From Bugula neritina (taxonomy: Eukaryota; Bryozoa; Gymnolaemata; Cheilostomatida; Bugulidae): 60,000 bases of DNA. Numbering within the stretch: position 1 is the stretch's first letter; each line of letters starts with the position of its first letter. This document shows positions 1 to 13,979 of this stretch, piece after piece. The translations under genes were made by a program, and so were the position numbers. The notes under the pieces are model-generated. The model worked only from the letters and a program-made list of their open reading frames with translations. It was not told where the DNA came from and searched no databases. Location: the NCBI GenBank assembly GCA_964035545.1, contig OZ037769.1, positions 14,037,133 through 14,097,132 of the forward strand, given 5' to 3'.

Positions 1-585
1 AGAGGTCATATGTGTCACAAGGTGTCAAAGGTGTCATGTGTCAGAGTGTCCCTAAGATGTCATATGTGTTCGAAGGTGTTTAAAGTGACATGTGTCAGAG
101 TGTGTTTAAGGTGTCATGTGTTAGAGTGTGTCTAAGGTGTCAGGTGTCAAAGTGTCTAAGGTGTCAGGGTGTGTCTAGGGTATCATATGTGTAAGTGTGT
201 CTCTAAGATGTCATAAGTGTCAGAAGGTGTCTAAGGTGTCATGTGTCAGTGTGTCTCTAAAATCTCATATGTGTCACAAGGTGTCAAAGGTGTCATGTGT
301 CAGAGTGTGTCCAAGGTGTCATATGTGTCACAAGGTATCAAAGGTGTCATGTGTCGGAAGGTGTCTAAGGTGTCATGTGTGAGAGTGTGTCTAAAGATTC
401 AGTTGTGTCAAGAGGTGTCTAAAGGGCCAAATGTGTTAGAAGGTGTCTAAGGTGTCAGGGTGTGTCTAAAGTGTCATGTATGTCCAGGTGTGTCTAAAAT
501 GTCAGATGTAACAGGGTGTGTTTAAGGTGTTGCATGTGTTAAGGTGAATCTAAAGTGTCATGTGTTTCAGGGTGTTAAAAGCTTA
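1..585. repeat. Degenerate minisatellite (GTGTCTAAGGTGTCATGTGTCAG-like units)
   Basis: Units of roughly 20-26 bp built from GTGTC, AAGGTGTCA and TGTGTCAGAG repeat imperfectly from the window start to about position 585, and the array may continue to the left. It lies upstream of the first recognisable ABCA exon, so it is probably intronic. Small open frames within it are low-complexity by-products of the repeat and not genes. Confidence 0.85.
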
Positions 586-1159
586 TAGAAAAGCTGATAA
601 TAGAATATATAAAGGGTTTCATAGCAGTTGAAATTTTGTTAAGAGATGTTAAACAGTTGTTTTCTGAATAATTTTATCACATGCTTTGTGTGGTGTTTTC
701 TGAAAGTTATTGATATTTTTAAGGCTTGCACACTTTAAGTGAAGTTTATAATTTTCCTATAATGCCATGACTCACTTCTAAAGCTTGCAGGCACATTGTT
801 GAAAAAGATGCTTTCAAAATAACAAATTGTGCTTATACATTACAACGGATTGAGTTTGTGGTTTGGCAAAATAATATTAACAATCAACATGCATAATCTA
901 TAACTATAAAAGCATTATATCATTTTGGACTATTCGCATTTTAGATTAATTTTTAAAGCTTTTGCTACACTGCACTAATCGAACTCTTCTAATCGTTTGT
1001 ATCTGTAGCTTTTTATTTGGTTTTGATAACAAAATGCTTATAATAATCTAAAGCACTGTAGGTTCAATGTTGCATTCGTTTTAATATTTGATGATACAGA
1101 ATATTCAAAAATCTTCTAAATTTCTAGTTAATGAATGTTGCTTTGATTTATCTTTGCAG

Positions 1160-4100
1160 AAACAAAAGAGATTGTAGCAAAGAATACAGGACTAGCGTTG
1201 CTGCTTCAACAGTTTAAAGCTATGCTGTTTAAGCGAATGATTTACAGTTGGAGAAACAAAGTGCTGACTCTCTCTCAAGTTCTCCTACCAGTCTTCTTTG
1301 CCGCCCTCACTATTATAGTGTTGAAAATAGAGTACCCTGAGCTAGAGATCCCTAAAAGAACTTTAGACATTAATATGTTTGACTACACAGAAGTAAGAAA
1401 ATCATTAAAGATGTTTGTTTTTAACTATCTATGAATTTAGAGATTTAACAAGTTGTTATTCCAATGTTTTTATTCAGACCTGAACAATGTATTTTTATAG
1501 AAATACTAATAGTAAGATATTAATTAGAGAAAATGATATTTGTTTGTTGTAGACATTTTACAATCCAGGTACTGCACCTCCAGGCTTGTCCACAGCATTT
1601 GTTAATCAATTCGATAAGCTACAGCCAGATCACAAAGTGGTAAAAGTTGACGATGTAGAAGAAGCCTTGTTAGATAAAGCTAAAAACAACTTGAAGGTAA
1701 TATTTTAACATTCAAATATGTGTACTTCTTTTACGAACATAAGGCAAAATTATATTATTTCATGTACAAAACTCCTTTAACAATATTGATGCTAAATTGT
1801 CATGAAAGTATTGAGAAATTCAACTAATGTATAATGTATCTAGTATTTATGTTATTTTATCTTATTTTATGCATGTAAATAAAGCAGATTGCAATGTAGT
1901 GTAAAATAGGATGATATTTCATGTTACTCTAGTGTATTACCATTTGTTAGCTGAGCCCAATATAGCACACCGCTATGCAATTGGCAACTGGAACTCGACA
2001 TAAAACTCGTGGCAAAACTCGAACTATGAAACTCGCTATATATTCCTTGTATGAGGCTTACCAAGCTATAAAAGTTTATTTAGTATAAACTTGTTTGTGT
2101 GTTACAGGAATTCAACTACAACACAATTTTAGCAGTTGAGTTTAACCAGTTAAATGAGTCAATCAGAGTGTTGCACAACATAGCTGGTTATCACGTGGCA
2201 CCAGTAGCTTTACTCTATGCTGATCAAGCCCTGCTCCACTACTTTGTGAATGACTCATACTCATTCAGTGCTGCCAATAATCCGCTGCCTCAGACCGAGA
2301 ATGCCAAATCTGCCATTGAGGCAGAAAACGCCATGGCTTCTGACTTTTCTGACTCTTTTACCATCTCCTTCAACTTGTTGTTTGGTCTGGCATTTCTATC
2401 AACCAGTTTTGTGGTGTTTCTGATTACCGAGAGAGCCCAGTTAGTATTTCTATTTTATGTTTTGATATTCACAAAGACTTTAGAAAAATGTCTGTAATTC
2501 TTAAATCATAGTATAATGATTATCATAATTATAATATTTTAATTATGATACTTCACGATAATAATACTGCAGAAAAGTGATGAGCTAAGTTTTGAAGCCT
2601 ATTTTATAGCAAAACTATTTTTTATAAATACATAATGTCACTTTAGGTCAAAGTAATCTTCAAAAATTGAATGAGACAAAATCTAATGCAACTAAATTAA
2701 AAGTGTTATGGTTTCAATATTTTAGGAAGGTGAAGCATAGCCAGATGGTGAGTGGAGTGAAATGGTACAATTTCTGGCTGTCCACATTCACCTGGGATTT
2801 TATCAACTTCATGATACCCTGTCTTATCGTAGTCATAATGTTTGCTATAGCTGATATCAAGAACTATACTGGTAAAAAATTTTTTAAATAATGTTTCTTT
2901 GAAGTTATTTACACCAAAGCCGTATATGTTTTGATAATTTAAAGTTGCATTACCTTTGCTAATGGCTATAGCTGTAACAATTGATTTGCTAATTGCTAAT
3001 TTAGGTATAATTTTTATACATTTTTTATTTAGTATTTTTGTATTTTAATTTTTATTTCATCTTCAATGAATTATTTATAGCTATTTGCTTCGAACTAAAA
3101 CAAAAATAATTATTAAAAGTGTTTTGGAAAATTTATTTGCAGACATTAAAGATGGCAATGCCCAGCCCGCTTACATCATTGGTTTACTGATTCTTCACGC
3201 AGCTGCCATACTTCCCACCATGTACACCTTGCAGTTTGCCTTCAGTGGAGCAGCTACTGGTTACGTTGTAATCGTTTTCTACAACCAACTCACTGGTACG
3301 AAAGCAATTATTTCTGTATAATGTATGTAAGTTATATATATGTGGTGATTATATTATGGAGCAGCTGTGGCCTAGAGATTAGACCGTTAGAGTTTTGGCT
3401 TATTAAACCCATGGCAATGGGTTTAATCTTTAGTGGAGACTATTGGTGGTGTCAATTGCTCCTGTGCCACATATAAACATGTCCCTAGCCGCTTTAAAAA
3501 ACTTTTTTCTAATATGGTTTCTCCCAGGGATGGTGATTATAAATTTGCCCAAGTTTTGTATGATGGCTATTTTGCGATGTGAAGCAATTCTGGTGAAGTG
3601 AAAACCTGAGAATTCCATCAAAAGACATGAGCTAATTGTATTTTTTTTTCTGGATTTTAATAATTTATTATATGTTTTTATTGTATTCTACTTTTATTTG
3701 TTTTCACAGGTATCTTTCCCTCACTCATTGTTGACATTCTTGGAGCTATTGAAGAAACAAAAGACATAGGTAAATACTTAGACTGGATCTTCTTAGTACT
3801 CTTTCCAAACTACAACTTGTCTAAAGGACTGGCTAAACTTTACAATAATTATGACTTCCTCGATCTATGCTTCAACACCAAACCTAAAGATGTTTATGGA
3901 AGAGATCCAGGAAAAGATTCTCTGCTGGAAATCTGTGATCTGTTTGGTGACGATCTAGAAGATGCCTGTTGCAAAGGTAAACCTATGAACCTTAAAATTA
4001 AATAATAGTGTATCCAGTTTATGTTCTAATACAAGTATCAACATTGTATATCATTCATTTTGTTTTATGCCGTAGGTTGCAATGCATTAATGCATAAAAA

Positions 4101-7100
4101 ACCTCATAACCTAAACTAATGTAATATCATTGTTCAAGTAACTGTAAAATATCAACGATATGTTCTACAAGTAAAACCTTTGAATTAAATTGCTACTGAT
4201 ATGATTAATATTACTGATTGCTAAAATCTAGTTTTTTAGGTATTTTTCACATCAACTCAAAATATTACAAAAAGGCACATGAGTTAAAGTTCGATAATTT
4301 ATTTATTATAGACACGTGTGGAGATAACTGCATAAACTATCAAGAAAACTATTTTGCATGGGCAGATGCAGGAGTTGGAAAATATGCTGTATTTCTCGTT
4401 ATTCAGTGTATTTTCTGCTGGCTAATAATAGTTCTGATAGAAACAGAAATTTTAGTGAAGCTGATTTACAAAATAAGACCAAAGGTTGTGATTTCTTCTG
4501 AACAGTAAGTCAATCCGATTACGAGAGAATTTGATTCACACTAAAATTATATTTCTTAATACTAAAGTCTACAAAAATTTATTCACATGTTTTGTCACTA
4601 GTTAAATATTATAAACTTGTAATATATTTTGTGGTAGAAGTTGTATTTGCTATTGAAAGAAAGGGAAATAATTTTTACAGGAGTAATCTCACCCTTGATA
4701 GAGATGTGGCAGATGAGAAGAAAAAAATCCTGAGTGAGACTCCAGAGCAAGCTGCACAGAACAATCAAGTTCTCATTTCCGGACTAACTAAATACTTTGG
4801 TGACCACAAAGCTGTAGAGGATATTTATATAAGTATCCCTAAAGGCGAATGTTTTGGATTGTTAGGTAAGCGTGAAACCTTAAAAGGTTTTTATAAAAAA
4901 TAAAATTAGTAGCTTTTAAAGCTACTTGGAAATGAAGTGGTTTGCAATATTATAAAGCTATGAAGTTATGTTGTAAAAGTGTTTTTATTACCCCTTCATC
5001 AATTTTAGTCAAACCGAGTACGTTGACTAGAACATTTCTTGCGTAGCAAAACCAACTCTTGAAAGTACTTCGGTTAGTCACATTTTTGTAGCAGCTGCAG
5101 CTGTTGCGAGAAAAAAAAAATTACATTAGATGTGAACTAAAATTAACTGCAAACAACGTTGCGAACCTTTTCATGATCTTTAAATAAAGAGCGCTGTTTA
5201 TGCTTGCACAGGTGTGAATGGTGCTGGAAAGACAACTACTTTCAGAATGCTGACAGGAGATGAGTCAATATCTGGAGGAACAGCGTACATGAACGGGAAG
5301 AACATCCGCACAGACATCCATTCGGTACAGAAGACCATCGGGTACTGTCCCCAGTTTGACGCTCTAATTGATCAGATGACTGGAGAGGAAATGCTGTACA
5401 TGTACGGGAGGCTGCGTGGTATTCCTGAGAAATCTATTGGTCCAATAGCTAACGAGCTCATCAACTCTCTTCTACTAACTAAACACAGCAAGAAGCTTAC
5501 TAAGGAATACAGGTACGTGTACTTCTGACACTCTATAAAGAAGTGATCTTTAAAGCTAAAATAGAATGAGAAAACTATTAAACCTACTTAATTAATAATT
5601 AAAATGTGTCATTATTTATTGGAAATGCTAATGTGTAATTTTGTTATTTTCATTGTAATATTTTCGGCCCCAAAATATTTAGACATCTAACTCTAGTTAC
5701 ATCATGTAGATCTTTTAAGTTCTAGTAATAAAAAGAGTTGCTTTAGTTTTTATTTGCAGAGACTTGAGCAAAATTGTAACAAATAATACAAAACCAGCAT
5801 TGCTGTTTCAACAGCTCAAAGTTATTTATCATAATTATTGCGTCAATTATTTTTAGTGGTGGAAACAAGAGAAAGCTAAGCACAGCCATTGCACTGATTG
5901 GTGACTCACCCATTATATTCCTGGACGAACCCACCACAGGATTGGACCCAGTAGCCAGGCGAATGCTTTGGAAGACTTTGAATAAAAACAGAGAAAGTGG
6001 CAAAACCTTGATACTCACATCTCATAGGTAACAGCTGTCTGTTTACTTACTAAACTATTGTGATTTGAAATATAAATCTAAACTAGATTATTGGCAAAAT
6101 ATTTACTAAAAAACTGTGCCAGCAGTAAAACTCTTGAAAATATTGCAGAGTGCAATTTTATGAGGTCAAAAACAATATTGAATTAAATATTTATGAGTTG
6201 TCTTCTCTTTGAGAAAAGAGAAACTGCAATAAATGAAATTTGAAATAACTAAAAACGAATTTATATTTAATATCATATTTATTGAGGCAAAACATTTGCT
6301 TTTTCTGCATCTTTATAAGCAAAGTGACTTTTTAAAAGCAGTTTCATAACTTTTTATGAACTTTAATATAGCATAACTGCGTAGATTAGAACGTCAATTT
6401 AGGGTATATTGCCATTATTTGCTTTGTTTAAACACAAATTTATTTATTGTCTGTTGTCTTCATATGAACAAATACAGTTTCAATCAATTTGATAAAGGTA
6501 ACAATAAAGAAGTGTCACCTTTAATACACCAATATTTAACTAATAGTATTAGTACTTCTATTTAGTCATATTACATAATTCATTAACATAACAACAATTT
6601 AAAATATAAACAAATTGATTTATTGGAGTATCGAAAGATTTTCTTTAAAACATTGTTTTAAAATTTTCATTTTGAATCTACCATTTCTGGCATTAAAACA
6701 GTATGGAAGAGTGTGAAGCCCTGTGCACCAGAATGGCTATCATGGTGAACGGCAAGTACAGATGTCTCGGCAGCACGCAGCACTTGAAGAGCAAGTTTGG
6801 AGCTGGTTACACACTAATAGCAAGAGTTAGCTACCCTGCGGATGGCTCTTTGCCAGATATTCAGCCAATACAAGACTTTGTTGCTCAAAACTTCCCAGAT
6901 TCTACACTGAAGGATGTTCACCAAAACTCTGTGCAGGTAAAGACAGCATGAGTTTTAAAATTTGAGAACTATTAAATAAATTTTAGTTCGTCAAACTTTT
7001 GATCTATAATTAGGGAGCAGCCATTGTCTAAGCCCTAAGGGTTAGAGAACTTGCTTAAACACAAAGTCACATGTTCGAACTTCATTGAAAGCTTTTTGGT

Positions 7101-7823
7101 GATTTTTAAAACTTAATAATATATAACAATACTTTTAAATGCAAACAAATTGCTTTATTGAACTATCTAGAGATATGCTTTAAAAAATTGTTTTAAAATT
7201 GAAATGGTGTTTGAATACCATTTCTATAAGGCATGCCTGATGGAAATGGTATTTCAAAACCGGCTAAGGGACCGGGCTCTTTCACAGGGGTAGTGACTAT
7301 AAACCTGCGTAATTCTTTTATTGCCCCACAAATAAAATGCATCTTATACTAGCGCAATTAAATCAGCAATTAAAAATCTTTGTGCAATGTTACAAAAATA
7401 TAGTAAGCTTATAAATTGCCGAATTATAACAATGCCAAAACAAATACCTTTGAGCACAGAGAATAAATATGTTTCTTGAGATGAGCGTTGCAGTTTGCCA
7501 AAAACCTAAACAGATATTTTTCCAGTCTTGCAAATGTTATTTCAGTATTCATTTCTTTTTTGTAGTATGATATTCCCCGAGAAAATATTTCTTGGGCGGC
7601 CATATTTGAAAAGATGGAGTCGAATAAAGTGTCACTCAACATTGAAGACTACTCTGTGAGTCAGACGACCTTGGAACAAGTGTTCTTGAACTTTGCCAGA
7701 ACTCAAGTTCCGCCAGACGAGAGCAAACCCGGATGTGGAAGGATGATGAGGAGGGCATGCTGTACTTTATGTATGCCTGAATACGTTGTAGAGTCGGGTC
7801 ATGTGACTTCTACCGCACTCTAA
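1160..7823 (+). CDS. ABCA-family ABC transporter, 3' half (TMD2 + NBD2), partial
   Basis: This is the C-terminal half of a full-size ABCA transporter (ATP-driven lipid export or flipping in the family). Exons I can join in consistent phase are 1160-1392, 1553-1696, 2108-2439, 2726-2871, 3143-3295, 3710-3976, 4312-4504, 4681-4865, 5212-5512, 5857-6027, 6702-6936 and 7566-7823. The first exon holds the first helix of TMD2 ([20 protein letters not shown]), followed by an extracellular loop and further helices (exons at 2108-4504). NBD2 is complete: Walker [12 protein letters not shown]-loop CPQFDAL, signature [10 protein letters not shown], Walker [14 protein letters not shown] and H-loop LTSHS. 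The ABCA C-terminal hallmark [14 protein letters not shown] follows, then a Cys-rich tail ([10 protein letters not shown]). TMD1 and NBD1 must lie to the left of the window. The subfamily is uncertain; similarity to the ABCA1/ABCA3 type is from memory. Confidence 0.93.
3355..3620 (+). repeat. tRNA-derived SINE-like repeat, copy 1
   Basis: A GGAGCAGCTGTGGCCTAGAG start, a tRNA-like box A region (TGGCCTAGAGATTAGACC) and a box B-like GGGTTTAATC are followed by a tail with AGGGATGGTGATTATAAA. Similar heads and tails occur at 7012-7320 and, inverted, at 30640-30828. It sits in an intron of the ABCA gene. The family name is unknown to me. Confidence 0.6.
5760..5842 (+). pseudogene. Relic copy of the ABCA TMD2 first exon inside a later intron
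   Basis: Between the Walker A exon and the signature-motif exon, a TTTGCAG acceptor is followed by sequence encoding [18 protein letters not shown]. This mirrors [18 protein letters not shown] of the exon at 1160-1392. About 70 bp align well, with a 2-bp length difference just after the acceptor that breaks the phase, and the match then fades. The real transcript must skip it, because joining 5212-5512 to 5857-6027 restores [10 protein letters not shown]. It is most simply a remnant of local exon or gene duplication. Confidence 0.6.
7012..7320 (+). repeat. tRNA-derived SINE-like repeat, copy 2, interrupted
   Basis: It starts GGGAGCAGCCATTGTCTAAG with a box B-like GTTCGAACTTC near 7074. Its tail has ACAGGGGTAGTGACTATAAA, like the copy at 3355. 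The middle (about 7105-7235) resembles ABCA intron sequence at 6590-6700, so the repeat looks interrupted by, or recombined with, a local duplication. Confidence 0.5.
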
Positions 7824-7844
7824 ACTGAATCAGCTAATGAGAGA

Positions 7845-8240
7845 AATAAACTACACAAAGTTATGAAATTTTAGGCAAAGGCTATACATTTGAAGCTATG
7901 ATGGGTGCATGTTTTTTATGTACGATTTTTTACTATATTGAACTGGAAAAAATGCGGCAAACAACGGTTTAAAAAATAATAGCTATTATTTTGTGTTATT
8001 ATGTTGGATATATTTGTTTTATTGAATCATAATCTCAACTCATTTTTATTGGGCCCTTTTTCTTTTGTGTTTTCTATGTTTTTAGATGTTTTTCTGTTGC
8101 AGCATTCAGATATTTTTTGTGTGTAAAATGAATATAATTTAATCTGCTTCACAAAATGTTTTGTAAAATATTGATGTGACGTTCTTTATGACAGATTTGC
8201 TCAAAGCAAACAACCCCACTGTATTTATTGTGTTAATAAA
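7845..8240 (+). terminator. Candidate ABCA 3' UTR with two AATAAA signals
   Basis: AATAAA occurs at 7845-7850, only 22 bp after the stop codon, and again at 8235-8240. The second is the more usual 3' UTR distance. Which is used cannot be told from sequence. Confidence 0.4.
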
Positions 8241-9305
8241 ACGCATAATCACCTTAAGAAAAGGTTTTATGCTTCAGTTTATTATTGTGTTATCTCATCA
8301 ATAAACTGAAATATTATCAAACTCAGATATTAATTCTTTCTAAATTAGAAAAGTTGAAAATTTATAAAATGCAAGTTTATACTATAGGAGCATATTATAG
8401 TATTTAAATACTTTATATCATCAATCTGAAGCATTTAAATTTTTCCAAACTGGCTGACAAAATTTTAAAATAAGTATAGTAAGCAGTGTTGTCACAAAAA
8501 TGACAAATTTACTTTAATTATTATAATATATACATGCTTTAAGATTCAAGATAAAATAGGTCATCTCAAACAAAAACTTTACTAGTGTTAAAAACACAGG
8601 GTATGGATTTTTATTATTTAGCAGTTAATATTTTTCACATTATACAACTTGAGTCTTTTTGATTAGAATCATTGTGGGGAGAACAACTATTTACTTATGT
8701 TGTTATAACAGTGGAACTTCGTTGATACACTTTATAAATTTCCTATTGAAAAATTGCTTTCTGTAAAATTCAACTGAAGTACCACATAAGTTTTCAGTTA
8801 ATCTATAAATTTTTGTTGTACATTGTGACTACAATAAATTGCACCTAAAAGGTGTTTGCTATATGTGCTAGTATCAATGTGTTATCATATGTCACAAAAT
8901 TAAATTAACATAATTTTGCAGCAATTTATATCAACAAAAGCGAGCATTCAATGGCTTCACCTCCTTCGTGCTAAATATTACCAAACAATGTTATTTTTTG
9001 CTCTTCACTACATTTATCAGTGAGACCAACAAAACTATTAACTAAGTGCATACAACTTTTTTTCTGTTGAAGTTTGTAGATTTTAGAATTCACCATAATT
9101 GATCCAGAAGCTTTTTTTAGACATTGTTTCATTATGTAAGATATAAATGAAATGCTTGTTGAGTCATATAAATACTAGTATAGTAGAAAAGTTTCACTTG
9201 AAAGTATGATATAAACCAATTTTTGATTTTTGCGAAAAGATATCTTTATTGCTGAAGAAACATGACAAGTTATATATATGATTTCTATTTAAAAATATTT
9301 CAATT
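8241..9305. other. AT-rich intergenic stretch, nothing recognised
   Basis: This span lies between the convergent ABCA (+) and fibrinogen-domain (-) genes. I see no coding-like open frame, conserved motif or clear repeat in it. Confidence 0.5.
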
Positions 9306-11619
9306 TTATAAGCTTGCTCGAAATTTCATTTCTGTTGTTTTTAGAGAGTAGTAATAGCCTTTCCAGGCAGCCCAGTCCACACCATCAGCAAAGGAATTGT
9401 GATGACCTTTGAGATACTTGCCATTTAAATTGGAATGATGCAAGAAACATACCACCAAGCACCATGGTATTTAACTGCGCAGTGGTTTTTGTTAACGTCG
9501 TTATCAACATTATACGTTGAAAATTTATATCCATTGTGATACTCAAGGCTGTCTCCTAAAACATTCAAAGTTTTTTGTCATAACTGCATGTTAGTCTAAA
9601 CATATATTTCGAAAGTCTAATATAAAAAATAAATATTGGCCTAGCCCATGTAATGAGTCATAGAATGTAAAAATGCAATACAAACTGATTACTTGTGAAG
9701 CAAAAAACTTAACCAGTTGTAAATAAAAACTTTTGTGAAATAAGTGATGTCAAAAGTTGTTAACAAAGCTAGTAATGGTATTATATATATATATTCCATA
9801 TCAATATTTAAATAATTGATAAAAAACTTTAATGCGTTAACAGCTACACAGCTTATTTTAATTAAATTTTGTCAATTTAAAACCACCAATTATTGGCGTT
9901 GCTTATTTAAATAAAAAGAATTCCACATTTTAAAGTCCAACAACAAATACTGGATTACACTGAAAACATTCAGCAAGTTTTGAAAATGGTATATGGTAGC
10001 ACTGAGTTAATTTAAAAATATTTAGTAACAGTGTTTGTTGTTAGTACAGATTTACCTGCTGTCCCAGTATAACCGGAAACGGAGAGTTTGTATTTAGTCG
10101 TAGAATCACCAACGCTGAAGCTGCTATATTTAGCGTACGCTGTTTCATTCTCAAAACTTTCCAGATCAACTCTCAGCTCATTTTTTCCTTTGGCTAAGAG
10201 GGCTGCTGCTATCTTGTAGTTACCAAGCCAAAACTCTCCACTCAGATTACCAAAACCTGCTCTGTAGTCAGCCCACGTTCAGTAAAAGTTAACGGAGCCA
10301 TCCATTCTTCTTTGGAACACCTACAGGTTGCCTTTAATATGTAAGAATTACTTTTAGAGAGCTAGCAATGCAAACACAAGTTGACCGATTTAAAAAAACA
10401 AGTTATTTTTACAATATTTTATTGACAAATTAGGCTATTTTTTAGTCTCCTTGATAGAAAAGTATTGTAGTTCCAATATATCAAACACAACGATAAGCTT
10501 TTACAAATACAGTGAAGAACAGTGCATATAGACAATTTCAGCATATATGTCATTGTTATAAGCCACGTTCTAATTCATGAAAGTTATATTGGTAGATTGA
10601 TTATAGTTATTATTACTTATATACCGTCCATCCACCTCCATCAATTTCCTGGTCATAGAATACTTCAATTGCGTCAGCAGCATTTCCTGTTGAGTAGATC
10701 GTGTAGACACCACTTTCATTTTTACCAAGACACAGCAAATCTAAGCATGATGTAGGTTTACAGGTAGTTTTTGTTTTCAGTTTCTCATAGCAATACTCTT
10801 CCATATCACAATCCAGCTGTAAACACAAAACATCATCAAACTGCAGCTGGTAGCATCAAAAAGTATGCCCTATTATCTTGAGGTTTAAAACTGGTAATAT
10901 ATTATAAAACCGTACCCATTATGCAGGCGATGAAATAAAAAAAAGAATTTTATATTATAATAGTGAGCATTTAATATAACCTTGGAGTACGTAAAAATTT
11001 GTTTAATGTTTTGCATACAAAGTATATCTGATAATTATAATGCTGGTAACTTTCTATTCAAGCTGAAAAGAAATTAAAAAAACATTTTCAGCCTGAAAGT
11101 TAATTTGCATTTCTTGTCTTCTGCAGAGATCTAACCTTATAAAAGTTAATATCTAAAAGAAGTAATTCTTTTTTGGTGTTCATTGCTATTTAAAAAAAAA
11201 TATTTTTACTACATTAATTTATATAACTTGCCAATTATGCACTAAGCTGCATGTAAGCAGTTAAACAAACAAATTTAGATGCTAATATCTTGAGTTGTAT
11301 TTGCTTTGAAAACTTTAAATAAAATGGAAAATAATTGTAGAAGTCTTCTGCACTAATATATATTAATTTTTAAAACTATATTACATTATATATATAACCG
11401 CTGTTAATTTGTAGTGACAGATTTTAATTATATTTATCATAATATATATGTGTTAAATTCATTTGATATAAAATGATCTATACCATATGTGATTTGGTAA
11501 CCCGATAATTGGGGTATATACTGTAGAATAATAATAATTTGAATATAACCTAGCCTTGTAATACTTACCCCTTGCAAGGAAGCTGCTAGCAAAAGTGTAA
11601 ATAGAATATGCACCTGCAT
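9306..11619 (-). pseudogene. Fibrinogen-domain (ficolin/techylectin-like) secreted lectin gene with disabling lesions
   Basis: Four exons on the minus strand join in phase: 11619-11569 (signal peptide MQVHILFTLLLAASLQG), 10816-10625, 10320-10056 and 9555-9306. The product has a short Cys-rich N-terminal part, then a fibrinogen-related domain with the hallmarks DGGGWTV/FQRRMDGS, GEFWLGN, ELRVDLESF, AYAKYSSFSVGD, YHGAWWY and a final [13 protein letters not shown]. In the family these secreted proteins bind acetylated sugars in innate recognition. Two lesions are visible. An in-frame TGA at 10281-10279 stands where the family has Arg (NFY-stop-TWADY), as a CGA-to-TGA change would give. One base is missing near 9441, so the expected Cys-His-His-Ser is read in another frame. 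Recent pseudogenisation, allelic nulls or sequencing error are all possible; the rest is well preserved. Confidence 0.85.
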
Positions 11620-11707
11620 CTTTCCAGTGAAGTCTATGCAGTAGGCTACAAGTGTATATAGTTCTACAACAAAGTCTTAAGTGTAGAATACAGGAGCTAC
11701 TCTGCAG

Positions 11708-11715
11708 CTTTTATA
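11708..11715 (-). promoter_or_regulatory. TATA box of the fibrinogen-domain gene
   Basis: TATAAAAG reads on the minus strand 89 bp upstream of the ATG at 11619, followed by GC-richer leader sequence. The spacing resembles the TATA-to-ATG distances of about 60-70 bp in the DL genes. A second TATATAC lies nearer the ATG, at about 11655-11662. Confidence 0.5.
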
Positions 11716-11719
11716 CTTT

Positions 11720-13740
<2,021 letters not shown>

Positions 13741-13741
13741 G

Positions 13742-13966
13742 CAAAACGACAGCATGATGGTAATGAAGAGACGGCTAGGTGAGGTCTGCTGACGATGCTG
13801 TCAGACAGTGACAATAGGATCCTCCATAAACTACTCCCAGTTATACTCAAGCTACAGGAGTCGCTCGCACAGCTCAACTCGCACAGCTCAACTCACACAG
13901 CCCAACTCGCACAACTCAACTCGCACAGAACCGACCTCACCTTCTCATCGGTATTGATATTATGTT
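13742..13966 (+). other. GC-richer, coding-like island with a short tandem repeat; possible lone exon
   Basis: This is a locally GC-rich patch in very AT-rich DNA. From the ATG at 13795 it reads MLSDSDNRILHKLLPVILKL, then a Leu/Gln/Ser/His-rich part encoded by an imperfect ~15-bp repeat (CTCGCACAGCTCAACT-like, 13862-13927). A GT follows TCATCG at about 13951 and could be a donor site. I recognise no domain and find no convincing downstream partner exon. It could be a first exon, a fragment of a mobile element, or a non-coding minisatellite. Confidence 0.25.
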
Positions 13967-13979
13967 CTTTCTATTAAAA

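Noticed and set aside
197-450. Cys/Val/Ser-rich open frames at the window start
   Set aside because: They are translations of a GTGTC minisatellite in two frames and have no splice or start context.
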